Assembly: GCA_014529385.2 (NCBI GenBank)
Contig: CM043959.1
Location: 53,703,253-53,736,252 of the forward strand
Origin: Adiantum capillus-veneris
Taxonomy: Eukaryota; Streptophyta; Polypodiopsida; Polypodiales; Pteridaceae
Direction of reading: 5' to 3'
Length of the DNA stretch: 33,000 nt
A program made the translations under genes and the position numbers. The notes under the pieces are model-generated. The model saw nothing but the letters and a program-made list of their open reading frames with translations. It was not told where the DNA came from and did no database searches. Below are positions 21,614 through 31,837 of this stretch, in pieces. Positions within the stretch are counted from its first letter, which is position 1. Each line of letters opens with the position of its first letter.

Positions 21614-22350
21614 ACTGTTGAAGGAGGGGGCTGCAAAACAGGTTCAGGGCATTCAGATTGCATGTGCCCAAATTTACCACATTGTAAACATGAATTTGCA
21701 AACTTGCCCCATTTAAGTTTGAATGGGCGCTTGCCCACCCACAGGTACCCCGAATCAACCATAATGCTTTCTAGTGTAGGTTTGTCTGTGTCCCATAGAA
21801 TATAGAACCTGTTGGTGTTCGCACCCAGTTTCGGAGGAGAGGTCACCTTCCCAAGTTGTGCAGTTAACAATGGTAGAAAATCTCTCCACGTGGCGGGGAA
21901 GTCGACTATTTCCACCCACACCGGGCATTATGGCGGATAAGACTTTTGATAATCCTTGGTCAATGCCCACGGTAGAACATGAGTCATCTGCGTGCCAAAC
22001 AATAATGGAGACATTTCTAGCTTCAGTATGTGCCAAGAGGACTTCATAAAATCCATGAGCACCAATTCAAACACCACGGACAACCTGGCGTTCGAGAAGA
22101 AAATCAACCCATTGCCCGACGTGCTGCGCACTAGGCATTTTCCCTGGGAAAAACAAGATGATTGCATCCATAGCATACTGCGCAACGGGGTCCATGAGTT
22201 CCTGCACATGAATGCGTACTTTGAGAACAAGAGGCAGACCATTCCAGGCTTTCTAAGCCTCCTCAAAGTCCTCATACAAACAAGCCCGGAGGGCCAGTGC
22301 GACACGAGTCTGAGGCAACACACTCAGTTGTCAAGGAGAATTACTTAGCT
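21614..22350 (-). pseudogene. LINE 1 ORF1, N-terminal part
   Basis: Minus-strand fragments in alternating frames. AHTEARNVSIIVW and WVEIVDFPATWRDFLP match the DUF4283-like domain of plant LINE ORF1. YLWVGKRPFKLKWG is followed by a CCHC zinc knuckle CLQCGKFGHMQSEC (about 21640-21700). ORF1 proteins bind the element RNA. At least one frame change occurs near 22030. The reading resumes beyond the solo LTR at 20947. Confidence 0.75.
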
Positions 22351-22951
22351 CTTGTCTCCGATCGGTGGGCGCTTAATCTTCATAAACTTCGATACAATTT
22401 TTAAGAACAGTGTGGTCTACTAGAGATTCAATGTTTTTGTACAAACTAGTGGAAGGTGCAGTTTGATGTAAGCCCATCGTGGATTGATGCACATACTTGT
22501 GTGGTTTCTGTACAGAGTTACAGGGTTCTAGAATCTGAATCTATTCGTAGTGCTTGTTTCTCTAGGTGTTTGCTCTTTGGGTAGGGTGTTCTTGCTTTAT
22601 GTTCGAATCTTGGTGTGTGTATAAGCGTCGGAAAGCCATGGGAAGTTTCTCGGAGGCCTCTTCTGAGATCCTTCCATAGGGGTGCAGGCTTCATGTCTTT
22701 AAGGCTGATCTGCTACAAAGCAACAGGCTCGCATAGAGGTTGGATTACGTACATGATCTGATTCGTGCCCAGGCAGAGCACGCGCATGGCATGAACTTCG
22801 CGAGCAGGAAAAAACTGTCATGCTGCAGGCTAATCGTCTCGAGCGGGTGCGCAGAGCTCGCGCTCGCGTAGAGGCAGGTCGCACCACACTCTCCACGCTT
22901 CCCAACATACTACCACCACTACACGCACGCGCACGCGCACGCGCACACATC
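22351..22951. other. Spacer between the two LINE copies, no recognised gene
   Basis: No recognised domain on either strand. The GC-rich right part (22760-22950) ends in an ACGCGC hexamer run (22921-22948). An Arg/Ala/Glu-rich reading frame at 22790-22910 is probably compositional. Confidence 0.45.
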
Positions 22952-23313
22952 TTTTTTTGTAAATCTTGGATTAATGTACAGATGGGAAACCTCAACGTGA
23001 GAAAAACCCATTAGAAAGATCAGATTCAAGGAAGAACACAGAGGTGTTTTGAAAGAAGGTGTTAAAAGCACACATAGTAGAGTTGCAGGATATCCGAGGA
23101 TATGTCCCCAATATCAAGGGCAAAATGTAAGGATTGCCCAAGTGAAATCCGAAACAGAGGAAAGGGATCCAGATTGTATTGATGGGCTAGGCAAAAGTTG
23201 CGTTGGCGCAAGGACCATAGCGACCAAAACCTGGCCCAAGTGAAGAAGACTGCAAAATGTTGAAGGGAATCCTAGAGAATGCCGAAGAGCCAAAAACATC
23301 TGTGGAAAACTGC

Positions 23314-23727
23314 CTAGGAAAAACGGAGGTGCATACAGGTAGATATGTGATTCAAAAAGGCCCTGGTAAAGTGACAATCCCAAAGCAAGTGTCTCATTGT
23401 CTCGTCGGAGGCTAGACATCTGGCACAATGGAAAGAGTTGATGTGACACGCACTAAGGAAAGTGCCAACAGGGAGCACTCCCAACAAGCAACGGCATAAA
23501 AACAGACATTCCTTGAGAGGCAAATGACTCTTCCAAAGTGTAGTAAGAGCATTTCTCCACCATTGATCCGATTTGTGCAAAGACCATAATGCATTACAAT
23601 GGTTAGCCAGCGAAGACTGAGGCAGGAAAGAAGCATAAACCTTGCGGACAGAAATGTCAACAAAAGGTGTGTGCCATAAAGTCCAATCCAACATGCGGCA
23701 TTCAGTTGCCAATGGCGGAATTGGCAA
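23314..23727 (-). pseudogene. LINE 2 zinc-binding RVT domain
   Basis: An open stretch of 137 codons containing WWRNALTTLWKSHLPLKECLFLCRCLLG, and then CARCLASDETMRHLLWDC. This is the conserved zf-RVT domain that follows RT in plant LINEs (KW..P.K...F.W and C..C....E...H....C). It sits about 350 nt from the A-rich 3' end, as expected. Its role in the family is thought to be nucleic-acid binding. Confidence 0.82.
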
Positions 23728-24818
23728 GAAGCCAACCTACATGCTCTCAAGCTCACCCTAGAACTGACAATAATGCATGCCCAAACCAAAGTGCACAGCC
23801 GCTTGAGGATAATGAATCAAATTGCCTTACATGTCGACCACATCATCCACCGTGCGTATGCCACCACAAGAAAGGAAGTTAGCGTAGCGTGGTGGCCGAT
23901 CTACAAGAGTAAGAGCAAAGGCTCGACTCTAGTGATTACTTTCTAGGCGCAACGAATTCCATCTTGTGGTTGTCTGTCATTCAATGAAAAATGAGCTGTA
24001 ACGACTTTCCAACCATCAAGTAAAGTAGAGGTATGCAAACAACTTGGAATATGACCGATCATCTTGCCAAACACAGTCTCCCAGAGTGATGTCTGCGAGT
24101 GACCTAAGGTGGAAGTGGTAACATGCTAACACAATGAGGCAATCATGAGAGTCCAAGGTTGGGAGTGCTGCGCAAGGGTAGGCAATTACATGGCCTTCCT
24201 CACGAGATGATGGTGACGAAGGTCGACCATATTCAATCCTCCAAAACGCTACGGAGTGCAAAGCTTTTCCATTGAAAGTAAACGGAGCCCTTTCTTGCGA
24301 ATTAGTGCGCCAAAAATGAGATAAAATGTTAGACATCAACAATGAGAGACGGTGACAAGGTCAATGCAACAATGATAAATAAACTGAACATAGGGATCAT
24401 GATGCTCTGGACTATTCGGAGATGAACATGCAACGTCCATGTGGACAGTTTCCAATACTGCAATTTGATGTTAAGGCGTTGCATAATTCAATCCACTTGT
24501 TGGGTTGTAGTGACCTTTCATCCAATAGGGTACCTCAAGTGGCGGACAATGACATGCGGATCAAGAATATCCCCGGGCCATAGAAGATGGTGCCATTCCC
24601 ATGCATTGAGAGACAAGAGTTTGGATTTTCGGAAATAAACCTTAAGGCTTGCCGCAAGCCCAAATGTATCTAGTGCCTGCATGATCACTTGCATGTCATC
24701 TTGATGATTGCAGGGCATGAATAAGGAGTTACTAGCATAAGCCTGCCCAATAAAGTCTTTCCCAGAGGGTAGTTGCACTCTGTGAAGATGACCAAGCGAA
24801 ACCAAATGATCCAAATAC

Positions 24819-25494
24819 CAAAGTTACACGGAATGGGAACGGGGGGCTGCTCCGGAACATTTCCAGAACGGGGTGCCCTTGGGGCAGCGGAATGGGAACG
24901 AGGGCTAGAACAGAAAACCTAAAATATGCTTAAATTAAGCTGGATTCAACCTATATGTTAGTAGAGAGCCACACACACCCATAAGTCCAAGTAGAATCCT
25001 ATTTAGACATGCTTTTCAATAATGCTTAAGGCTTACATGAGGTAGAGATGCCAGATGGAGCTTAAGACTCGAGAGCCTTGAGGGAGAGGCCCGAGGGAGA
25101 GGGAGATGGAGAGGGTGAGGTTGAGAGCTTGAGAGTAATGGAGCTTGAGGCTTGAACTTTGAAGCCTTGAAGGAGAGGGAGAGGGTGAAGCTGAGAGCCT
25201 TGAGGGAGAGGGTGAGGTTGAGAGCTTGAGAGAGAGAGACTTTAAAGCCCTTGTTTATATAATAGAGGATGGAAAGGATACGTCCCCAAAAAATTTCGAA
25301 AGAGCAGCCCCAAACAGCCATGTTTTTCAACTTGAGCGTTTTGGATGTTGCTGTTCCGCGTTCCGCTTGCCGTTCCGGTTATGCTTGGGAAAGGAACGAC
25401 GTTCTGCTCCTGTTTCCGTTTCGATGAGGTGCGCGGCTTGGGAACGTGTTCCGGAAACAGGAGGGCACCGTTCTGCCTGTTCCCTGTTACTAGG
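24819..25494. mobile_element. Non-autonomous hAT-like DNA transposon (676 nt)
   Basis: Flanked by a perfect 8-bp duplication CCAAATAC (24811-24818 and 25495-25502), the length typical of hAT elements. Imperfect terminal inverted repeats: left CAAAGTTACACGGAATGGGAACGG, right (reverse complement) CCTAGTAACAGGGAACAGGCAGAACGG. Both subterminal regions are rich in GGAAC/GGAACG motifs, as in hAT transposase binding zones. No transposase ORF is present. Removing it with one TSD copy reconnects LINE 2 RT sequence on both sides. Confidence 0.85.
25060..25240 (+). repeat. GA-rich minisatellite inside the hAT-like element
   Basis: Irregular repeats of GAGGGAGAGGGTGAGGTTGAGAGCTTGAG, about 30 nt each, in the middle of the transposon. 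Confidence 0.75.
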
Positions 25495-26530
25495 CCAAAT
25501 ACATCAACAAGGGGTGGGTGACAATGGCATACAGTAAGGCACTAAGGGGACAACCTTGGCGGATAGAACACCCAAGCGACCAAGGGTCAGTCAACTCCCC
25601 ATCAAGAAGGCCAGAAGACATACTATGGGCGTATAAGAAATAGAGCATATTAGTTATAACTTAGGACCGAATCTAAGGGCCCCATTGTGTCGGCTATAAA
25701 ATCCCATTATACTTTATCAAAGGCCTTTTTAATGTCGGCCTGAGTAGATCTTGCTGGGTCTATTTAGCATATTCCATGCGAATCAAAACATTAGCCAAAT
25801 TGTCCATGATTTGACGACAGGGGATAAAACTTATTGAGCTGGATGAATACCTACAAGAAGAGGCTCCTTGATGCGGTGCACAATCATCTTTGCCAAGATC
25901 TTGTATACAACTGGCATAAGAGTGATCGGATGCCATTGAGATAACTGCCTGCTTGGGTAATAATTTCAGCAATATGAGAGTCAAGATACATCTAGGCGAC
26001 CAAAGGGGGAATAACATGATGAACCATCTCTCAAAATTCCTCATGAGCGAGGTAGGCATTATTGATGTTTAGTAAACATTTCCGAGAGAGAGGTTGGTCA
26101 TAGTGTAGATCCCCCTTGAGCGCTATAGGAGGGGGATGTGGTTGCATCTCAACCACATAGAGATACATCTTCTGAGTAGAATGACATCGCATTGAGAGGG
26201 CAGATTTATGTGATATCATGTATAGCTTTAGATGTATTTTCTTATTCATCTAAGAAGAGCGATCAACTTTATCATCCGATGTACTCTTTTGGTCTCATGG
26301 GCCACATTGGCCTTCAGAGACATTAATATTGTCTTTCTTTCTTCTTTCCTTCTTTTTCTCCCTGTCCCCTCTTTTTTGCTGTGTCTCTACCTACCTCTGT
26401 GAGCTCTCTTCTCCACCATTGCCTTGTATGTGTATATGGTAGATGATTCTACTTGAGTTGAGCCACATCAGAGTTGGTGGCCATCAGCAGATTAGAGGCC
26501 AATCCGTGCGATCAATGCTTCTTCAGTTGC

Positions 26531-26562
26531 TGTCACAAACTGGTGACGTGGCAAGCCCCCTA

Positions 26563-26595
<33 letters not shown>

Positions 26596-27052
26596 GTTGG
26601 CAGACTCCCATGAAATGCGCCAACAGGTTGACGTGGCCAGGTGTACGGACGTCCGCAATTTCCGGTGACTGCTGACGTGGTAGAATTTTCGCAAAACGCG
26701 ATGGTCTGTTGACGTGGCAGTACGTACGGGTCTCCGCAAATTACAGTGGTTGAATTTGGCAGCTTTTGGAGATTAAAGCTTTTGAGTTTGAGAAGCTTTT
26801 GGGAAACTTTGTTTTTGAGTTTAACTTTTGTAATAAGCCTCAGGGGCTCACTTCTCAGGGCATCTGGATGCGAAGAACGAGAGTGAGCACCTGCGGGCTC
26901 TTGTACTTTGCGCATAGATTAATATAAAAAGAAATACCGAAAGGGGCGGCACGGAACTACGTCGGGCCGTGTCGTCTTTTGTGAACTGTTTTAAAGTGAA
27001 TCTTTGTTGTGTCGTGGTAGAATCTAGACTTGGGGCGTCCAAGTTTGTTACA
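26531..27052 (+). repeat. Element C 5' LTR
   Basis: 522 nt, TGTCACAAACTGGTGACGTGG to TTTGTTACA. It contains an (AC)13 run (26563-26588), a poly(A)-signal-like AATATAAA at 26920-26927 and GAAATACCGAAAGGGGC shared with the A and B LTRs. Confidence 0.92.
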
Positions 27053-27053
27053 G

Positions 27054-27065
27054 TGGTATCAGAGC
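27054..27065 (+). other. Element C primer-binding site
   Basis: TGGTATCAGAGC, a perfect match to the common plant initiator-Met tRNA complement, one base after the LTR. Confidence 0.92.
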
Positions 27066-27114
27066 ACGATCGATTTCTCTTCTATCGGGAAATCCGATCC
27101 TTTTTTCGCCACTT

Positions 27115-28440
27115 ATGGATTCCAATAAGAATCAGTCGACTTCTTTTGCATCTGCTAATGCGGGAGGAGATCATGAAGAAGATTTAACCGAATTAACAGA
27201 GGAAGAGTACGGGCCATCTTGGCCTACTCAGTACGAACTTCAAGAGATGGAACGTCGACAAGAGGTTGAGGAGTGTACGATGCATATGAATAAATTTGCG
27301 AAGGATCCTCAATTTGCAAATTTTTTGTCTTAGCAATCCATCGTAGAAGTGCACACTCAGTGGCAGAAAGCCACAGAACCACCAATCAAACTGACACTTA
27401 AGAAACCTCCTTCTCCAAGGATGTTTACATAACAAGAACTTCAAGAGGTGGTTCAGACGCAGATCAGTTAGCTTTTGGACACGCAAAATAAATCCAAAAA
27501 GCAAGTGAAAAAGCGCAAGAAGGGGACTGACTACCTTGGTTATTTGGGCCGTCAATCTTCTTTTGCATCCGCAAGAAAGCAGATGAAGCTTGTACGCTTT
27601 GAAGGATTGCCCAATTCTTCTTCTTCTTCTTCTGATAGTTCTTCTAGCTCTTTTGACTCGAGCTATGAGGACAGAAAGGGCAAAAAGCGAAGCAAAAAGC
27701 AAAGCTTTGGAAAGGGCAAGAAAAAGGCAAAGAAACCCATATTTTACACAGTTTCTGACAGTTCTTCAGAGGAGTCATCCTCTGACAGTTTGGACTTCGA
27801 TGACCATATGTTTTATGCAAAGAAGAAGCATTTTTACAGAGCCAACCAATATGACTTCCTCGAAGACAAAAGCAAGAAAACAAAAGAATTCAAAGAAGGT
27901 GGACAATCGATTAAATTTGAGTCCTTTTCTGGGTTTCTAGATGCTCCGAGGGCTTTGGCCTTCATTCAGCGGTTTGACATAGCCTTCTCTGGAGGGCACT
28001 ACTTAGAGCATTCCAAGATTAGGAGGACTGCATCTTTTTTTAAAGGGAATGCTTGAACATGGTGGTCCACTCTTCTTCTGAGGAATCAAGCTCCAGTCAA
28101 GTGGTTGAAATTCAAAAGGCTCTTTATATCTTCTTGGCTGACTCGAGAGTACGAACGAGATATACGAACCATTTGGAACCATCTTCGGATGACCAAGGGA
28201 GATCCTTTGGATGCTTATTGCGAGAGATTTTGGGACTCTTTTCTACCAACCTATTCATTTAAGGTCGTCTCTTTTAAGGAACAGATTGAGCGGTTTTGTT
28301 GCGGACTCCCTACAGAGATCTGAGACTATTGCTTGGAACAAAAGTCAAATTCTATTCAAGATTAATGGGTCATACGAAACGGGGTTTCTCGATACATTCG
28401 GGAAATTAGACTTACCCTACTGATGAGATTGTGACTCAGA
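27115..28440 (+). pseudogene. Element C gag (interrupted by stops and frameshifts)
   Basis: ATG at 27115 (MDSNKNQS). TAG stop after FANFLS at 27331. The reading resumes with DTQNKSKKQ at about 27478 and runs to 28056 through a Ser-rich (27616-27669) and Lys-rich stretch. It shifts frame into the Gag core DAYCERFWDSFLP ... EQIERFCCGLPTEI, with a stop at 28321. The layout is the same as element A gag. It would form the cytoplasmic particle in an intact element. Confidence 0.82.
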
Positions 28441-29510
28441 GAACCCGACAGACCTCCAACAATGAAAGTAGAAAGAAAAAGAGTTCCCAGGACAAGAAGG
28501 ATAAGGATACACGACCCCGGCTCACTCTTCGAGAGAGGGCTAATTATATCAGAGAGGGGAAGTGTTTTGGTTGCGGGGAACATGGGCACATCTCCGCAAA
28601 GTGCCTCATAAAGGCACAACAAGAACAAACTGAAGACAGGCCAGAGAGTTCGAAAGCAGTAGAGGAACGAGGCAAAAAAGTCAAGATGAAAGCAGGATTG
28701 GTACCAGATTGGATGGGTATTGACCCAAGCCTGATTGATGAAAGTACTGAACTTTGCCGAGCTTGGGGCAAAGTGAACGATCAAGGAGTCCCGATTTTAT
28801 TCGATGGAGGAGCCAAGACCAACTTCATTTCACTTGAATTGGCAGTGCGGCTCGAGATTACACCCGACAGGATGGGACCACTAGCAGAGGTAGTTCTAGC
28901 GTCACCAAGTCGAGGCATAGCCATTACACCCGTCATTGGCAAACTTCGGTTGCATTGTCAGGGATATTTAGGGCACGAGGATTTACATAATGCCCTTGGA
29001 AGGTTGTGACGTCCTCGTAGGAGTCTCTTGGTACCATCAGAACAACGCTGCGGTTGATTATCGGGCGAAGAAAGCAACGTTGACGAATGAAAAGGGCGGA
29101 AAAATTGTACTTGATGTAAAATTGAAGGGCGACTCCGTCCCTATTGTATCGGCTTCAGCCATTTCCAAATTAATGAAATCCAATCTCTTTGTTTACTCGA
29201 TCTACTTGAAAGAGTTAAATGATGGACACAAAACGAACATGTCTGACCTTGACAAAGAACGCCAACATTTTCTCCACACACATGCTGTTTGGTTCTTTGA
29301 AGGCTTGCCAGGCGAGTTGCCCCCATCTCGTCTTGAGGATCACACTATTGATCTATTTCTTGGAAGCACACTACCGAACCGGCCACCTTACCGTGTTAGC
29401 CAAGCCCATAATGAAGAGATCATGAACCAACTGAAAGACCTTTTGGAAAAGGGTCTTATCCAGTCGAGTACTTCACCCTATTGGGCTCTCCGGTGTTGGT
29501 TTTAAAGAAA
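28431..29510 (+). pseudogene. Element C zinc knuckle, protease and RT beginning
   Basis: CCHC knuckle CFGCGEHGHISAKC at about 28563-28604. Protease site LFDGGAKTNFISLELA at about 28800-28847. A frame change near 28985 leads to PLEGCDVLVGVSWYH and on to FLGSTLPNRPPYR and MNQLKDLLEKGLIQSSTSPYW, the start of the Gypsy RT domain. A frameshift near 29490-29515 precedes the element B insertion. This copy retains the segment between protease and RT that element A has deleted. Confidence 0.83.
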
Positions 29511-29596
29511 GACGGGGATCTTGGAGAATGTGTAACAAACTGTTGACGTGTCAAAGCCTAAAGAATGGAGTCAACTAACAGATGTGGCCGGGGGCT

Positions 29597-29766
29597 TAAA
29601 CCCTAATTTTTGCCAGAAACCCTAACTGTTGAAACCTTAATGTTGGAAACCCTAACCCTAAAACTTGCAAACCCTAATTCTGAAAACCCTAACCCTAAAA
29701 CCTGCAAATCCTAATTCTGGAAACCCTAACCCTAAAACCTGCAAACCCTAATTCTAGAAACCCTAA
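29597..29766 (+). repeat. Telomere-like CCCTAAA array, element B 5' LTR
   Basis: Three tandem units of about 37 nt (from about 29645), each holding AACCCTAACCCTAAAAC and AAACCCTAATTCT, preceded by single AAACCCTAA motifs. Confidence 0.92.
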
Positions 29767-30095
29767 GCAGAACAAGGAACAGAAGAAGAAGTCCTACCAA
29801 CTTATGGGGACCCCGTCCGATAGGGCCCCAAGTAGAACACGCTCAAAATACTTTGCACATCAAATATGATGATGTGGCATCTGTACGGACGTCCCGCAAT
29901 TCGCGGCGGATTTTTAGGGAAATTCCGAAATTTTAGGAAAGTGATTTTTTGGGGTCAGCTTTTCATATTTGATGCTTTTAGGCTTTGGGCCTTTAAATAT
30001 GAGCCTTGGGGGCCCTCTTTGGCACTCTTCAGCGCGCAGATTGCAGAGGAGGTGCTCCCCGGATGTTGTACTTTGTGAATCAACAATAATATAAA

Positions 30096-30137
30096 GAAAT
30101 ACCGAAAGGGGCTCCAAGGTTTGGGGCCAATACTCTC
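30096..30137 (+). promoter_or_regulatory. Conserved LTR block shared by elements A, B, C and the solo LTR
   Basis: GAAATACCGAAAGGGGCTCC followed by TTTGGGGCCAATACTCTC. Equivalent blocks lie at 32431-32472, 21078-21119 (minus), 14732-14770 and 9372-9397 (minus); its first half is at 26931-26947. It sits just downstream of an A/T-rich polyadenylation-like stretch, so it may belong to the R/U5 region. Confidence 0.7.
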
Positions 30138-30265
30138 TGGGGTGGAATTCCGCCACTCCGTGTCGCGTGTCGTCTCTCTCTATTTCAGTTCAGTTGTTAT
30201 TTGAAGTGCTTAAAGTTGTTCAATCTGTTCTTTTCTATTGGCACGTGGTGCCCGTCTTGTGACAG

Positions 30266-30277
30266 TGGTATCAGAGC
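30266..30277 (+). other. Element B primer-binding site
   Basis: TGGTATCAGAGC, identical to that of element C, one base after the LTR end. Confidence 0.93.
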
Positions 30278-31111
30278 ATCAGGCGTGTGCTTTTTTGAAA
30301 GCATACTGGTCCTACAAAAGAGCAGACAGAGCTATTGGAATTGAATTATATTTGAGGTATCAGCCACTCGCACCCTTACTTCATCGTGCATCGGGTGCGC
30401 TCTCGTCTTCACCGCTCATGTCTTACAGGGCATAAGCCAATTAAGATCACTGGCAAGAGAAGGATCCAGATTTGTTTCAAGTCACTGTTTTTCTCAGAAG
30501 TAGTGCCATGCAGATGTTGATGTCTACAGCTACCAAGCAGCATACTCCAAGTACTTGGCAAGGTTTCAAGAAAAATAATTATAAAAATTGCCCGAAGTTA
30601 TATGGTTTCTGACATCTTCCTTCGGACTGCAACTTCTGGCAGAGTGGGGTATCTTGAAATGCTTGCCATGGAAACCCTAGCAGATTATATCTTGAAATTT
30701 CTCGACATCTCTCAGTAGATGTCTCTTCACGAGCAGATGACCGTGGAGGTTTAGTGCGATTGCTGGTTTGGGACTACCATCGCCGCCAAAGCAACACTGT
30801 TTGTCCAAGAGCTGACGGACCATGCTGTGCTCGGCTACGACCTCATGGAGGAACCTAACCCTAATTTTTGGTGCAGGTTTCAAGATGGAAAGTCAGTCGA
30901 CTTTTCGAGCTTGACTGATGTCGAGATTGCTTTTTAAGTTTGAGTTCTGTTTGATCTTGTTTGGTAATCCTGTTTGGAATTTGTTTGAAATTGATGGTAT
31001 CTGTTTTGAACCTGTTTTGGTGCCGATTTGAATTGTTTGACTCTGGTTTCAATGATTGGTGATTTTACTCCCGGGTGGAGAAGTGAGAAATACTGTTTTG
31101 ATATTGTTTGA

Positions 31112-31445
31112 ACCTCGGAACGACACAGGCCGATGCTTGGGGAGCGTTTTGTTGTATGTTTGAAAACCTCCGAACGACGCAGGCCGATGCCTGGGGAGCG
31201 TTTGGTTGTATGCTTGTAAAATAATTGCTGTTGTGATTACCGGCCCGGACCTGGATGGTTATGCAGGAGGAGTATTAAGAAGTCTGAGCAGTGGTTACTC
31301 TCAGCACCTCCAAACGACGCAGGCTGCGGTCTGGGGGGCGTTTGGTTGTAAAAGGCCTCTATATCTCCCGGCCCGGACCTTTTTGGGTTATGAGGGAGGA
31401 GTGATGAAGGAGTCGTTGAATATCTCCCGGCCCGGACCTTGTTAG
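31112..31445 (+). repeat. GC-rich direct repeats in element B
   Basis: Repeat type 1, an about 45-50-nt unit running CCTCCGAACGACGCAGGC to GGGGAGCGTTTGGTTGTA, occurs at about 31112, 31167 and 31307. Type 2 (CCGGCCCGGACCT, then GGTTATG and GGAGGAGT) occurs at about 31240, 31369 and 31428. Confidence 0.85.
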
Positions 31446-31665
31446 GTTATGCGGGAGGAGTGTTCATCGGCGGCTTTATGTTTCTATGTCTTGTAACATG
31501 CATTTGTGTTGCATTGTGATGTGCCAACCACTGAATATTCCTAATTGGATGAGATTGCCTGGGTATGTAATTTTAGTGCATCAAGACACCCGTGGAAGAT
31601 CAATACGGTTTGGGTGTGATGGCTAATTTTACTATGCCGGAATATCAAGAGTTCCGATCTGGAGA

Positions 31666-31718
31666 AAGGAGAAGCTAACTCCTTGATCAAAACAGCAGAA
31701 AGGAGAAGCTAACTCCTT
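31666..31718 (+). repeat. Twin identical hairpins in element B
   Basis: AAGGAG-AAGCTAA-CTCCTT appears twice (31666-31684 and 31700-31718), giving two identical 6-bp stem, 7-nt loop structures 34 nt apart. Confidence 0.8.
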
Positions 31719-31799
31719 AATAAAAAGAGCAAACTGATTGTCCCTCGGAATGACCCTCGGAAATTTTTGAACTAACTTGAGTTGTTTTGCAGATATGCT

Positions 31800-31817
31800 G
31801 TAATCGCAGACGATTAC
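31800..31817 (+). repeat. Hairpin upstream of the element B polypurine tract
   Basis: GTAATCG-CAGA-CGATTAC forms a perfect 7-bp stem with a 4-nt loop, 8 nt before the polypurine tract. Confidence 0.8.
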
Positions 31818-31837
31818 TGTCTTTCAAGAAGGGGAGA

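Larger units (their letters stand above)
19420..22350 (-). mobile_element. LINE 1: 5' half of a non-LTR retrotransposon, split by a solo LTR
   Basis: The minus strand carries, in order, an ORF1-type protein (about 22350-20373, interrupted at 21608-20953) and an apurinic-type endonuclease (about 20370-19600), then the beginning of the linker to RT (RLLLMNNA, IPPLLAT, about 19440-19560). RT itself is missing, replaced near 19400 by the partial LTR element. Numerous stops and frame changes show it is dead. It is related to LINE 2, with which it overlaps in the linker region, so they are two copies rather than halves of one. Confidence 0.8.
24400..26060 (-). pseudogene. LINE 2 reverse transcriptase, catalytic box lost
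   Basis: LINE-type RT in minus orientation, interrupted by the hAT-like element. Motif A DIKKAFDKV is intact but followed by a stop before WDFI. RQGCPLS and LLYAIVTHPLL lie just upstream of the insertion point, and DHLVSLGHL with the fingerprint FIGQAYASNSLFM just downstream. The YADD active site reads YASN, so both catalytic aspartates are gone. RT would copy the element RNA at the nicked target. It is clearly a dead copy. Confidence 0.78.
22952..26320 (-). mobile_element. LINE 2: 3' part of a non-LTR retrotransposon, split by a hAT-like element
   Basis: The minus strand runs from a decayed endonuclease end and linker (CLLNINNAYLAHEEF, about 26040-26100) through RT to a zinc-binding RVT domain. 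It ends at an A-rich tail (T7 at 22952-22958 on the + strand). RT motifs seen are DIKKAFDKV (about 25700-25740), SIRQGCPLS (about 25545-25570) and AYASNSLFM (about 24725-24745), followed by FGLAASLKVYFRKSK. The segment 24819-25494 is a foreign insertion. 5' truncation near 26320 is typical of LINEs. Stops occur throughout. Confidence 0.82.
29531..30264 (+). repeat. Element B 5' LTR
   Basis: TGTAACAAACTGTTGACGTG to GTCTTGTGACA, 734 nt. Telomere-like array near the start, AATAATATAAAG at about 30085-30096 as a probable polyadenylation region, then the shared block. Confidence 0.94.
30278..31837 (+). other. Element B internal region, non-coding
   Basis: No gag, protease, RT or integrase similarity in any frame. 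It holds the GC-rich repeats (31112-31445), twin hairpins (31666-31718), a hairpin (31800-31817) and the polypurine tract AAGAAGGGGAGA at 31826-31837. Confidence 0.75.

Noticed and set aside
22790-22910. Arg/Ala/Glu-rich reading frame that could be a coiled coil of the GBPL tail
   Set aside because: It has no similarity to GBPL sequence that I recognise and lacks clear splice sites; composition of the GC-rich spacer explains it.
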